Assembly (NCBI GenBank): GCA_030645815.1
Contig: JAUSMW010000130.1
Location: 1-58,659, forward strand
Origin: Candidatus Saccharimonadota bacterium
GTDB taxonomy: Bacteria > Patescibacteriota > Saccharimonadia > Saccharimonadales > Saccharimonadaceae
Direction: 5' to 3'
DNA: 58,659 nt
The position numbers and the translations under genes were made by a program. A model generated the notes under the pieces. It had not been told where the DNA came from. It saw only the letters and a list, made by a program, of their open reading frames with translations, and did not search any database. Shown piece by piece: positions 8,462 through 17,022 of this stretch (positions are counted from its first letter, which is position 1; each line of letters opens with the position of its first letter).

Positions 8462-9202
8462 TTAGGATTTTTTGAGCAAATAAAATCGTTCTCGGTTGCC
8501 TTTTGCACCACTGACTTCACTATCGCGTTTGTCTAAAATCACAAAGTCTTTGCGGACCCAGTTTTCAAAATCTTTTAGAATCTGGCGGCGAACAGAATCA
8601 TTTTTGATAACACCTTTGTTTGCTTGGCCAAAGCCAGCCTCAAACTGGGGTTTGAGCATTGCAACAACCTGGGTATTTTTGCCCGCTACATGACGATAAA
8701 GGTGGGGTAAAATTTCGCGTAGACTGATAAAGCTCACATCAATCAATACAATATCGGGTGCTTTATCTAGTTTGACTACCCTGTCGTCGTTGACTGATAC
8801 ATCACGAATATCTGTTTTTTCATGCAATTCTATCTGTTTATGGCCTTGTAGTTTTGGGTGTAGTTGGTCGGTTCCGACATCAACAGCAACAACTTTTTTA
8901 GATCCACGACGTAGGGAATAATCGGTAAACCCACCAGTACTAGATCCAACATCCAGTACAGTTTTGTCTGTAAAATCTAGACCGAGATTACCCGCAACGC
9001 TAGCTAGTTTCATACCAGCACGAGAGACATATTGTTCATCTTGATTGACCTTTAATTTGGCATCATCTGTCACAAAAAAGCCTGGCTTTTCAACTATTTT
9101 TCCATCGACAGTAACTTTACCTAGCCGCACGAAACTTTCGGCCTGTGAACGAGATACCACAAGTCCTTTTTCTACTATTTTTTGATCGAGGCGAGTTTTC
9201 AT
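8462..9202 (-). CDS. tlyA: TlyA-family rRNA 2'-O-methyltransferase
   Basis: TlyA proteins 2'-O-methylate cytidines in 16S and 23S rRNA and are often mislabelled hemolysins. The 246-residue protein has an N-terminal S4 RNA-binding domain (about 1-60, TRLDQKIVEKGLVVSRSQAE), the linker motif YVSRAGMKL and a Rossmann SAM-binding domain with KTVLDVGSSTGGFTDY. It is the last gene of the rpsF-ssb-rpsR-efp operon, 14 nt after the 2H phosphoesterase gene, fitting a role in ribosome maturation. I see no clear terminator after it. Confidence 0.92.
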   Translation of the reverse strand: MKTRLDQKIVEKGLVVSRSQAESFVRLGKVTVDGKIVEKPGFFVTDDAKLKVNQDEQYVSRAGMKLASVAGNLGLDFTDKTVLDVGSSTGGFTDYSLRRGSKKVVAVDVGTDQLHPKLQGHKQIELHEKTDIRDVSVNDDRVVKLDKAPDIVLIDVSFISLREILPHLYRHVAGKNTQVVAMLKPQFEAGFGQANKGVIKNDSVRRQILKDFENWVRKDFVILDKRDSEVSGAKGNRERFYLLKKS

Positions 9203-9216
9203 ATCTCAAGTATATC

Positions 9217-9708
9217 TTAGTCTTTGATACTAGATTTTAACGGAACACCAAACCCAAAGATTTTCTCAACTTTCCTAGTGCGTGTTTCTGGATCTCTATC
9301 AATTAACTGCATAGCGGTAACTTCTTTTATTTCACCTTTAGGTAGACTGTCGTTACCTACGAAACTGACATGTGGTGAATAGTGTGTATCTATATATTCT
9401 GAATCACAACGAGCCTGAGACCATTTCATAGCCAGCAAAATATCATTATGGACTAGCTGCAGTACCTCATTTGCAAGTATACGTACTCTGACATCATGGT
9501 CTGAACCAAACATTGCCTCATCTTGACCTATTAGGTCTAGTTTTTGGTGTTTTCTAGCAATCGTACGGAGATATCCCTGAAGCTCCCTGACATTTTTATC
9601 TTCAATTTTAAACCATGGCATTAATGTCACGTGCAAAGGAAGACTAGGAAATGTATCGCCGACTTCTACAGGTTCGAGGGTTGAAACTATTAGTTTTTCA
9701 GCTGCCAT
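9217..9708 (-). CDS. 2H phosphoesterase / 2'-5' RNA ligase-like protein
   Basis: The 163-residue protein carries two His-containing motifs of the 2H superfamily: HVTLMPWF near residue 26 and HVSFVG near residue 120. These are the paired catalytic H-x-T/S motifs of enzymes acting on 2',3'-cyclic phosphates or 2'-5' linkages in RNA. Its ATG is 1 nt beyond the efp stop, and no separate SD is visible, so translation is probably coupled. Substrate cannot be told; position between efp and tlyA suggests RNA or tRNA repair. Confidence 0.75.
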   Translation of the reverse strand: MAAEKLIVSTLEPVEVGDTFPSLPLHVTLMPWFKIEDKNVRELQGYLRTIARKHQKLDLIGQDEAMFGSDHDVRVRILANEVLQLVHNDILLAMKWSQARCDSEYIDTHYSPHVSFVGNDSLPKGEIKEVTAMQLIDRDPETRTRKVEKIFGFGVPLKSSIKD

Positions 9709-9709
9709 A

Positions 9710-10273
9710 CTAATCTTTTTTGCGCTCTAGGTATTCACCAGTACGAGTATCTACTTTGATGACGTCGTCGGTCTTTATAAATGCTGGAACCTTAACCGTG
9801 AGACCTGTTTCAGTCTGAGCATCTTTTAGAACATTGCTAGTAGTGTCCCCTTTAACTACATTTTCGGTGTAGGTGACTGTTAGATAAAGGTTTTTTGGTA
9901 AATCAACATTGATAACACGTTCGCCGAAAAACTGTAAATCTAACTCATCGCCCTCTTTTAGATACGGTGCAGCGTCCTCGACCAAATCTGCGTTTAGTGC
10001 AAATTGCTCGAAGCTTTCAGGGTTCATAAAATGAAATTCGTTGCCATCAGTATACAAATATTGAACCTTTTGGTTGTTCACATCTGCTGGTTCTATTTTG
10101 TCAGCACCTTTGAAAGTTTTTGGGATTACCCCGCCATCAATCAAGTTTTTCAGACGCACATTGACGATACTGCCGCCACGGCCTAAAACTTTTTGATTGT
10201 AATCAATAACCTTGAATGGCTTGTTATCGATTTGTACAACTGTACCCTTTTTTAGATCTGTTGGACCGTACAT
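9710..10273 (-). CDS. efp: Elongation factor P
   Basis: EF-P relieves ribosome stalling at polyproline. The 187-residue length and three beta-barrel domains are canonical, including the C-terminal signature region (TETGLTVKVPAFIKTDDVIKV). The tip of the domain I loop reads KVLGRGGS, with Arg at position 32 where many bacteria have the modified Lys of PGKG. Arg32 is also the residue rhamnosylated in the EarP class, but no earP or rhamnose gene is in the window. The start is preceded by AGGAG. Fourth gene of the rpsF operon. Several proteins here are proline-rich, which would make EF-P relevant. Confidence 0.96.
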   Translation of the reverse strand: MYGPTDLKKGTVVQIDNKPFKVIDYNQKVLGRGGSIVNVRLKNLIDGGVIPKTFKGADKIEPADVNNQKVQYLYTDGNEFHFMNPESFEQFALNADLVEDAAPYLKEGDELDLQFFGERVINVDLPKNLYLTVTYTENVVKGDTTSNVLKDAQTETGLTVKVPAFIKTDDVIKVDTRTGEYLERKKD

Positions 10274-10282
10274 GTAGGGCTC

Positions 10283-10486
10283 CTATGCACTAACAGCAAA
10301 TGGCATGAGGGCCAAGTGGCGAGCACGTTTGATTTCGCGAGCTAACTGACGCTGTTGTTTGGCGCTGAGGTTAGTTTTGCTGATTGGTTCAATTTGACCA
10401 TAGATATTAACGAAACGTTGCAAAGTTTTTGGGTCTTTGTAGTCGAAATAACTAGGTGTGTTTGATCGTGATTTTTTATAAGCCAT
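10283..10486 (-). CDS. rpsR: 30S ribosomal protein S18
   Basis: The 67-residue protein matches S18, with the conserved core DYKDPKTLQRFVNIYGQI and the RNA-binding end LAREIKRARHLALMPF. It lacks the zinc-binding CxxC of C+ S18 paralogues, which is common. AGGAG precedes the ATG by 6 nt. It lies in the classical rpsF-ssb-rpsR order. Confidence 0.96.
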   Translation of the reverse strand: MAYKKSRSNTPSYFDYKDPKTLQRFVNIYGQIEPISKTNLSAKQQRQLAREIKRARHLALMPFAVSA

Positions 10487-10495
10487 AAATTTCTC

Positions 10496-10939
10496 CTAAA
10501 ATGGTATTTCTGATAGATCGATAGGTTTGTCGTCGGTGTCTTCTATCACGACATCATCATTTTTCTTTGAGCTAGAGTTTGAAGATTTTGGAGCAGCTGA
10601 GCTACCACCTTCATCACCGCTAGGACCATCTAGGAAAGTAACGTCGCTAGCAACAACTGCTACGCGTGAGCGTTTCTTGCCTGATTCTTTGTCGTCCCAG
10701 CTTTCCTGGCGTAATCGGCCTTGTACTAGGCAACGACGACCTTTTGAAAGGTACTGATTAACTAGTTCGCCTAGTTTTTCCCATGCAGTGATATCGAAAA
10801 AGTCAGCAGTGTCATCGCTACCTTGGCGATCAACGGCTAGACTAAAGCTAGTTACTGTCTTGCCTGTAGGTGTGGTTCGCATTTCAGGATCACGGGTTAA
10901 GCGACCCATAATGATTACTTGGTTAATTGATTTAGCCAT
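10496..10939 (-). CDS. ssb: Single-stranded DNA-binding protein
   Basis: The 147-residue protein has an OB fold at about 1-105 (INQVIIMGRLTRDPE, then TGKTVTSFSLAV), a disordered Ser/Asp-rich linker and the acidic tip DLSEIPF that binds partner proteins. ATG 10939 is chosen because AAAGGAGG lies at proper spacing and conserved sequence starts at once; the upstream ATG at 10963 would add eight basic residues inside the rpsF tail. It overlaps the end of rpsF by 8 nt. Confidence 0.96.
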   Translation of the reverse strand: MAKSINQVIIMGRLTRDPEMRTTPTGKTVTSFSLAVDRQGSDDTADFFDITAWEKLGELVNQYLSKGRRCLVQGRLRQESWDDKESGKKRSRVAVVASDVTFLDGPSGDEGGSSAAPKSSNSSSKKNDDVVIEDTDDKPIDLSEIPF

Positions 10940-11291
10940 CGTTCTCTTCCTCCTTTGAATCACTTTTCGCTGCGCGTTCGCGAGCTTCAGCTATTTTAGC
11001 CTTGGTTTTCTCATCAGTACTGACAATTAAGTAGCGAAGTAGTTCGTCAGTGATATTAAACACGCTAGATAGTTTTGCGAGTGCAGGTGCCGGTAGTTTG
11101 AGGTCAAAATACACATAGACAGCAAAGTCCTCTTTGCGGATTTTATATGCTAGTTTCTTTTTGCCCCAGCTAGTTTCTTTGATAATTTCACCACCGTTAT
11201 CGGTAATGATTCCGCGAATCTTTTTCAGCGGTTTTTCTATGTCCATCTCTAAATCTGGATGGATTAGAACAGTTAGTTCGTATTCTTTCAT
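10932..11291 (-). CDS. rpsF: 30S ribosomal protein S6
   Basis: The 119-residue protein begins MKEYELTVLIHPDLE and contains the S6 core (GGEIIKETSWGKKKLAYKI and AVYVYFDL) followed by an acidic C-terminal tail (KSDSKEEENDG). AAGGGAG precedes the ATG. It is the first gene of a six-gene operon driven by the promoter at 11363-11391. Confidence 0.96.
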   Translation of the reverse strand: MKEYELTVLIHPDLEMDIEKPLKKIRGIITDNGGEIIKETSWGKKKLAYKIRKEDFAVYVYFDLKLPAPALAKLSSVFNITDELLRYLIVSTDEKTKAKIAEARERAAKSDSKEEENDG

Positions 11292-11362
11292 GATACTCCC
11301 TTGGAATCCTTTCTATGGATGCTCGGCTGTGTAGGTCGAGCTGAAGTTTTATTACAGAGGTA

Positions 11363-11391
11363 ATTATACCAAAAAAAAGACCACCCGACAA
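11363..11391 (-). promoter_or_regulatory. Promoter of the rpsF operon
   Basis: On the minus strand TTGTCG (11391-11386) and TATAAT (11368-11363) are separated by 17 nt. The -35 falls in the loop region of the upstream terminator hairpin and the spacer contains its T-tract, so terminator and promoter are fused. The leader is about 65 nt. Confidence 0.8.
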
Positions 11392-11399
11392 GGGGTGGC
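11371..11399 (-). terminator. Rho-independent terminator of the 11421-11783 gene
   Basis: On the minus strand a GC-rich stem (CCACCC/GGGTGG, 11398-11393 with 11386-11381) is followed by eight T residues (11378-11371). It lies 22 nt after the stop codon. Confidence 0.8.
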
Positions 11400-11420
11400 T
11401 TTAGGGGTATAAGAATTAGC

Positions 11421-11783
11421 TTATGCAGCTATATCTTTTTTGTGCTGACCAGGGATTTCAAACTGGTCACCATGAGGGGCGCTAGATATATCAACAACAT
11501 TATCAACAGGAGGCTGAAATTCTGAAACAGGCTTGCCGGCACCAATAACTTTTCTAAACAACCCTCGAATACCTACTCTTGATGCTTCACGTGCGGCATC
11601 GTCTAGCGTTTCTTGGTGTTCGAATTTAGTATTTACTACTTTTTGTCGGTCAGCGTGAGTATTATCAAATTGTTCTTTGCCTATAGCACGAACTACCTCT
11701 AAGGCCGCTTGAGGATTGTCACCGATTTTATCGTCGTTGCTAACGTTTGATTCATCTAGTGTTTCTTGGAATGATCGGACCAT
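11421..11783 (-). CDS. Small hypothetical protein
   Basis: A 120-residue soluble, charged, mostly helical protein starting MVRSFQETLDES. An in-frame ATG at 11834 lies upstream of the -10 box at 11830-11825, so it cannot be in the mRNA; I therefore use 11783. The upstream AGAAAGAAAAAG is a poor SD. It has its own promoter and terminator. I recognise no domain; a C-terminal basic patch (GLFRKVIGAGK) precedes a polar tail. Confidence 0.65.
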   Translation of the reverse strand: MVRSFQETLDESNVSNDDKIGDNPQAALEVVRAIGKEQFDNTHADRQKVVNTKFEHQETLDDAAREASRVGIRGLFRKVIGAGKPVSEFQPPVDNVVDISSAPHGDQFEIPGQHKKDIAA

Positions 11784-11824
11784 GACTTTTTCTTTCTGTT
11801 TGTTTTTACTAACTTTATATTTAA

Positions 11825-11853
11825 ATATTAGCATAAGTATGTTAAAAAGTCAA
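11825..11853 (-). promoter_or_regulatory. Promoter of the 11421-11783 gene
   Basis: TTGACT (11853-11848) and TAATAT (11830-11825) on the minus strand are separated by 17 nt, with TGC before the -10. It sits only about 20 nt past the ftsK stop. Confidence 0.7.
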
Positions 11854-11871
11854 TATAGTATTGTCGTATAT

Positions 11872-14073
11872 TTAGGCTTCGTCGTCGCCTAGACCAACGT
11901 CATCGAGGCTAGAAATAAGTACTTCGCGTGGTCGTGCTCCGTCTGCGGGCCCTATGGCACCTTGGTCTTCCATAGTTTCAATCAAACGTGCTGCGCGGGC
12001 ATAGCCAACGCGTAGACGACGTTGCAGTAAACTAGCTGAGGCTTTGCCGCTATCTATGACAACCTGCAAGGCATCGCGATATAAATCATCATCACCAGCA
12101 CCGTCCATATCCATAACTACACCACCCTTGCCGCTGAGTTGGACTGGCTGCTTTGTAATCTCTTCGTCGTATTGTGGCTCACGCTGCATACGCATATGGT
12201 CGGTTACTTTTTGGACTTCTTCGTCTATCACCCATGCACCCTGGATACGTTTTGGCTTGCTCATGTCTGGCGTTAGTAACAACATGTCACCCTGACCTAG
12301 TAACTTTTCCGCTCCTACTTGGTCTAAAATAGTTCGTGAATCTACCTGAGAGGCCACCGTAAAGGCAATACGAGCTGGTACATTGGCCTTGATCAGACCG
12401 GTGATAACATCAACACTCGGACGCTGTGTGGCTAGTACCAAGTGAATACCAACTGCCCTAGCCTTTTGTGCTAAACGCACAATTAGAGCTTCGACATCAC
12501 GTGCTGCGATCATCATCAAATCTGCCAACTCATCGATCACAATAACGATATATGGCATACCTTCGTCTTTTTTCTTTTGGTTATAGCTTTTGATATCACG
12601 CAGTTTTTCTTCGGCTAGCAAATTATAGCGTCGTTCCATCTCGTTAACTGCCCATTTGAGCGCTGATATACATTCTTCGGGCTTTGTAATAATTGGTGCT
12701 AGTAGGTGTGGAATATCAGCGTATGGCGCCATTTCAACTTGTTTTGGATCAACCAAGATTAGTTTCATGTCACTAGGGCTGTTTCGGTATAACAAGCTAG
12801 TCAACAGCGTGTTGATCATGACGGACTTACCGGAACCGGTCTGACCAGCAATCAAAAGGTGTGGCATCTTATTAAGCTCGCCAACAACTGCATCGCCTGC
12901 GATATCACGCCCAATCGTAAACCCAAGTGGTTCACGCAGCGAACGCCACTGCTCGGAATCCAAAATGCCATGAATACGTACATCAGCTGCTTTGCGGTTT
13001 GGTACCTCGATACCGACAGCTTTTTGACCCGGGATTGGAGCTTCCATACGGAGACTTTGCGCAGCTAGATTCAGTGCAATATTAGTCTCTAACTGAGTAA
13101 TCCTGGTTAATTTCACGCCGCTAGGTGGTTTCAATGTATATTGAGTCACCTTTGGACCAATGTTGGCATTTTCCATTTCGACGTTGATGTTAAATTCAGC
13201 CAAAGTGTCGTGAATCACCTGTGAGTTATGCTGCACATCACCAGCATCAGCTGGGCTTTGCTTTTTCTCTAGTAGGTCAAGGCTTGGTGCTTGCCAGTTT
13301 GGGTCGGTAAATGTCGTTAATGCTGATTGCTCTTCGGCAGCTTTGTCACGATTCACGCTGCCTTTTAAGCTCGATAGCTTGCCGTTCTTTTTGTCATCAT
13401 CAAACTGTAGTGTCGGCACGCCTTCGTTCAGTTTAATTTGACCAGCAGATTTACCAGGTGCTTCGCCTTTGATTTCATCTCCGTTATTCTTGCGTATAAG
13501 ACTACTGAGTTTGCGGTTTTCACCATCTTCTTCACGTTCGAATAATTTTTTGATGAGGTCAAACAATGCTTTTGGACTAATGCGTAGTACAAATAAGGTT
13601 GTAATAACTGATAAAACAATGAGTACGAAACCTGCAATTGGCACAGACAACATAGATAGTAATGCTTGATTAAGTAGCCAGCCAAAGTAACCACCGCCAC
13701 TACCCTCTATGGCATGGTCGAGGTTTTTTGGGTCACCAGCGAAAAGTTGTAAGAACCCTGCCAGCCATAGGACTAGTAACACCGTTGCTATGGGCACCAC
13801 AACTGATAGCTTGTTTTCTTCGGCACGAAATATTTCTATTGAAACGAGCACTAATAAAACTGGCAATATATACGTCGTCCAACCAATTGTAATGAGACTA
13901 GCTTTAAAAATAACATCGAGTATCGGGCCGCCAGCATTGAACATTGCAACTACCAGCAAGAGTGAGACAACAATCAATACAACCCCTATTACTTGCGCCC
14001 AAAAGCCAGTCGGCAGGATGTGCTGCGGAGTTGTTTTTTTAGATTTTTTGATTGTTTTTCTTTTCTTTGCCAT
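11872..14073 (-). CDS. ftsK: FtsK/SpoIIIE-type DNA translocase
   Basis: FtsK pumps chromosomal DNA through the division septum and aids dimer resolution. The 733-residue protein has a basic N-terminus (MAKKRKTIKKSKK), four membrane segments within about residues 20-170, a short linker, the RecA-like motor with Walker A GQTGSGKSVM and Walker B VIVIDELADLMM, and a C-terminal winged-helix gamma domain (LYRDALQVVIDSGKASAS...) that reads KOPS-like polar sites. The linker is short compared with enterobacterial FtsK. A TATAAT lies 11 nt before the ATG and a better-formed promoter lies at 14110-14138, so two start sites are possible. Confidence 0.95.
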   Translation of the reverse strand: MAKKRKTIKKSKKTTPQHILPTGFWAQVIGVVLIVVSLLLVVAMFNAGGPILDVIFKASLITIGWTTYILPVLLVLVSIEIFRAEENKLSVVVPIATVLLVLWLAGFLQLFAGDPKNLDHAIEGSGGGYFGWLLNQALLSMLSVPIAGFVLIVLSVITTLFVLRISPKALFDLIKKLFEREEDGENRKLSSLIRKNNGDEIKGEAPGKSAGQIKLNEGVPTLQFDDDKKNGKLSSLKGSVNRDKAAEEQSALTTFTDPNWQAPSLDLLEKKQSPADAGDVQHNSQVIHDTLAEFNINVEMENANIGPKVTQYTLKPPSGVKLTRITQLETNIALNLAAQSLRMEAPIPGQKAVGIEVPNRKAADVRIHGILDSEQWRSLREPLGFTIGRDIAGDAVVGELNKMPHLLIAGQTGSGKSVMINTLLTSLLYRNSPSDMKLILVDPKQVEMAPYADIPHLLAPIITKPEECISALKWAVNEMERRYNLLAEEKLRDIKSYNQKKKDEGMPYIVIVIDELADLMMIAARDVEALIVRLAQKARAVGIHLVLATQRPSVDVITGLIKANVPARIAFTVASQVDSRTILDQVGAEKLLGQGDMLLLTPDMSKPKRIQGAWVIDEEVQKVTDHMRMQREPQYDEEITKQPVQLSGKGGVVMDMDGAGDDDLYRDALQVVIDSGKASASLLQRRLRVGYARAARLIETMEDQGAIGPADGARPREVLISSLDDVGLGDDEA

Positions 14074-14109
14074 ACCTGTTATGTATTATACGCTGTTTTG
14101 TATTAGTAT

Positions 14110-14138
14110 ATTGTAGCAAAAAACACTACAAAAAGCAA
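14110..14138 (-). promoter_or_regulatory. Promoter upstream of ftsK
   Basis: TTGCTT (14138-14133) and TACAAT (14115-14110) on the minus strand lie 17 nt apart, with TGC before the -10. An inverted repeat TTGTAG/CTACAA falls across the spacer and -10. A second -10, TATAAT, lies at 14090-14085. Confidence 0.55.
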
Positions 14139-14152
14139 GGGCCGAGATTTAT

Positions 14153-16297
14153 TTACGGCTCGTAAACTTCAGGTTGGTTGTGAACGCTCAGGCGTTCGTT
14201 GTTCGCTGGCGGTACTTCACTAGTTGGTACTTTTGGTACTACTGGTTCTGTTGGCTGCTGTGGACGATTCGGCTGGGGTCGGTTTTGATTCGGTTGACGC
14301 TGAGATGGCGAATCACCATTAATCTCGTTAATCACAGGAATCACAATTGGCGTACGACGAGTTTCGTCATATAGAATGTGTGTGATTTCGTCACGGATTT
14401 CTTTTTTAAACACATCGAGGTCAACCTTGCGGCCGTTAAAGCTACGAGAAACCTTTTGCTTGATGTACTGACGAATCTTGCCCATCAATTCTTCGCTATC
14501 ACGCAGGTATATAAAGCCACGTGAAATGATGTCAGGGCTAGTGAGCAAGCGTCCACCGCGGCGTGAGATTGTAAGCACTACGACAAACATACCTTCGTTC
14601 GCCATGTGTATACGGTCTTTTAGAACAACTTCGGAAACTTCTGCTCCACTATCGTCGTACATGACTCCACCAACTTGTATACGTCCTGCTTTTTTAGCTT
14701 TTTTGTCAGAGTCAATTTCGATGATATCACCGCTGTCAGATACAAATATGTTTGCACGCGGAATGCCACATTCTTGTTCAGCTAGCTCGGCATTGTGAAC
14801 TAACATATGGAACTCGCCGTGAATCGGCATGTAGTATGTTGGGTTCAATGCATTGATAAGCTTTACATGGTCATCATAGTAGCCATGACCACTGAGGTGT
14901 AGCGGTCCAACACCAGTGAGGTGAGATTTGCTGTTTTGAATAACATCACTACCTTCACGCATCAGACCATCGACTGTACGAACAACGTATTTTTCGTTAC
15001 CCGGAATTGGGTTTGAGCTAAATACGATGACGTCGCTGTTTTTAATCTTGATGTGTTTGTGAGCACCACTAGCCATACGGTTCAGTACGGCGTTGAATTC
15101 ACCCTGAGAACCAGTACATATAATAGTAACTTTGCCATCAGGCATACGCACTAAGTCTTCCATCTTGACCACAACGTCTTTTGGTATACGAATAGTACCG
15201 GTCTTTATAGAAAGCTCTAGGTTTTGAATCATACTGTAGCCCGCAAATGCGACTTTGCGATCGTGCTTTTTGGCTTCGTCGAGTAATAATTGTATGCGGT
15301 GAATCTGAGATGAGAAACAACTAATGATTAGACGGTTGTTTTGGTATTTCTCCATAACTTGACCGAATGATTGCTGAATATCTTGTTCGCTATGAGTGTG
15401 CGTACCTTCTGATTCACAGTTGGTAGACTCGTTGAGCAGCATCAAAATGCCTTCTTTGGTAGCAATCTCTGTTAAACGTTCTAGGTCGAATTTTTTACCA
15501 TCAACTGGTTCGTCTTCGAAACGCCAGTCACCTGTGTCGATGATTACACCTAGTGGTGTACGAATAACGACTGCCGCAGAGTCAGGAATCGAGTGGTTGA
15601 CTCGAACTAACTCTACGCTAAAGTTTTCGCTGAGTTGTATGCGGTCGTGCGCTTCTGGGTTCAGCTCGTGATATTCGGGTTTATAACCGCTCGTTGCTTC
15701 GTCCATATTTTTGGCAATCATACCTAGCGTGAACTTTGTACCATAAACTGGTGCAGGTATGCGGTGAATCAAATGACGCGTTGCACCAATGTGGTCTAGG
15801 TGACCGTGTGTAAAGACGTGTGCTTTGATTTTATGCTTGTTTTCCTCGAGGTATGAGATATCTGGCACAATATAGTTGATACCTGGATAGTCAGCACCTG
15901 GAAATAAAAAGCCCATGTCGATGACGACAATTTCGTTGCCATACTCGATAGCCATCATGTTTTTTCCGATACCCATTTCGCCCAAACCACCTAGTGGTAC
16001 GATACGTAGTTTTTTACCGCCGCTATTGTCACGAGGTTGACGCTTTTGGCCGCTGAGGCTAAATTGTTGCCCGTCGTAACCGTTAAATAGTGATTTGTTC
16101 ACTGGCACGTTAATGATGTGCTGAGACGATTGTTTATTGACGTTATCGCTCATTCGGCGGCTAGCACGTTGTACTTCGCCGCGACGAGTCTGAGTCTTAG
16201 CTAGAACTGTGTTCTGCTCACGTCGTTTTTGGTTATTATTGTTGTTACGTTTTGATAGGTCGTCACCTTGGGGGTTTTGTAATTTTCTTCCGCCCAT
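14153..16297 (-). CDS. rnj: Ribonuclease J
   Basis: RNase J is a metallo-beta-lactamase/beta-CASP enzyme with endo- and 5'-3' exonuclease activity in mRNA decay and rRNA maturation. The 714-residue protein has an extra, basic, Asn-rich N-terminus (about 1-90, including RNNNNNQKRREQ), the core from LRIVPLGGLGEMGIGKN, the zinc motif HGHLDHIG, the beta-CASP region and a C-terminal Pro/Gln/Asn-rich tail of about 60 residues. The usual length is about 550, so both ends are extended; they could recruit RNA or partners. AAAGGA precedes the ATG by about 11 nt. It follows the glycosylase gene by 19 nt. Confidence 0.95.
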   Translation of the reverse strand: MGGRKLQNPQGDDLSKRNNNNNQKRREQNTVLAKTQTRRGEVQRASRRMSDNVNKQSSQHIINVPVNKSLFNGYDGQQFSLSGQKRQPRDNSGGKKLRIVPLGGLGEMGIGKNMMAIEYGNEIVVIDMGFLFPGADYPGINYIVPDISYLEENKHKIKAHVFTHGHLDHIGATRHLIHRIPAPVYGTKFTLGMIAKNMDEATSGYKPEYHELNPEAHDRIQLSENFSVELVRVNHSIPDSAAVVIRTPLGVIIDTGDWRFEDEPVDGKKFDLERLTEIATKEGILMLLNESTNCESEGTHTHSEQDIQQSFGQVMEKYQNNRLIISCFSSQIHRIQLLLDEAKKHDRKVAFAGYSMIQNLELSIKTGTIRIPKDVVVKMEDLVRMPDGKVTIICTGSQGEFNAVLNRMASGAHKHIKIKNSDVIVFSSNPIPGNEKYVVRTVDGLMREGSDVIQNSKSHLTGVGPLHLSGHGYYDDHVKLINALNPTYYMPIHGEFHMLVHNAELAEQECGIPRANIFVSDSGDIIEIDSDKKAKKAGRIQVGGVMYDDSGAEVSEVVLKDRIHMANEGMFVVVLTISRRGGRLLTSPDIISRGFIYLRDSEELMGKIRQYIKQKVSRSFNGRKVDLDVFKKEIRDEITHILYDETRRTPIVIPVINEINGDSPSQRQPNQNRPQPNRPQQPTEPVVPKVPTSEVPPANNERLSVHNQPEVYEP

Positions 16298-16316
16298 AAT
16301 TTTTATTATCCTTTCG

Positions 16317-16910
16317 TTAGGATTTATCTTGATTAATTTTCTTTATAATTGCTGGAATTTTGCCGAAATCCTCTAGTAATGTGTCACGCATACTGCCGTT
16401 ATATAGCGCTGCCGCAGGGTGATATAGAGGTAAAATGACAACTTTTCCCTGACCGAAATTGATTCGTTTTGGTTCACCATGAATCAAGCTAATCTTTTGA
16501 TCAGGCAAAAAGTATTCCATGCTGTGTCGACCCAATGTGACTATAATTTTGGGTTCAATCACTTCAATTTGCTGTACCAAGTACGGCCAAAAAGCCTTTT
16601 TTTCCTCGGGCAGTGGATCTCGATTGTTCGGCGGACGGTACTTAACTATGTTTGTTATATACACATCGCCCCTATCCAGTCCGATACTCGCGAGCATCTC
16701 GTTCAAAAACTTGCCGGCAGCGCCTACAAAGGGTAGACCTTGCTCGTCTTCGTTTTTACCCGGTGCTTCGCCGATAAATACAATATCAGCGTTCGAGTTA
16801 CCGTCACCTAGTACTAGGTTCGTGGCTGTCACAGCCAAATCTGGGCAGACATTGTTTTTTTTGATATCTGCCGCAATTTGCTTGAGACGTAGTTCTTTGT
16901 CTTGAGTCAT
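16317..16910 (-). CDS. Family 4-like uracil-DNA glycosylase lacking Fe-S cysteines
   Basis: The 197-residue protein has the family 4/5 uracil-DNA glycosylase motifs GEAPGKNEDEQGLPFVG (47-63), the conserved NRxP block, and HPAA (164-167), and would excise uracil from DNA. In family 4, four Cys hold a [4Fe-4S] cluster. Here the equivalent positions are N19, C22, Y91 (KYRPP for KCRPP) and W108, so three of four are lost and the cluster is probably absent. The frame is intact. The ATG at 16910 is chosen because the promoter at 16979-17007 starts transcription after the longer in-frame ATG at 17000. No good SD is visible. It is co-transcribed with rnj. Confidence 0.85.
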   Translation of the reverse strand: MTQDKELRLKQIAADIKKNNVCPDLAVTATNLVLGDGNSNADIVFIGEAPGKNEDEQGLPFVGAAGKFLNEMLASIGLDRGDVYITNIVKYRPPNNRDPLPEEKKAFWPYLVQQIEVIEPKIIVTLGRHSMEYFLPDQKISLIHGEPKRINFGQGKVVILPLYHPAAALYNGSMRDTLLEDFGKIPAIIKKINQDKS

Positions 16911-16978
16911 CCTTATTTTTGGTGGACCGATTTCCTTAAACGGTGTTTGATATACAAGAGAATTACTAAAGTAACTAC

Positions 16979-17007
16979 ATAGTAGCAAAAATGTGTTCAA
17001 AATGCAA
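16979..17007 (-). promoter_or_regulatory. Promoter of the glycosylase-rnj operon
   Basis: TTGCAT (17007-17002) and TACTAT (16984-16979) on the minus strand are separated by 17 nt, with TGC before the -10. The leader is about 60 nt. Confidence 0.55.
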
Positions 17008-17022
17008 GTTTTAAGATTTAGT

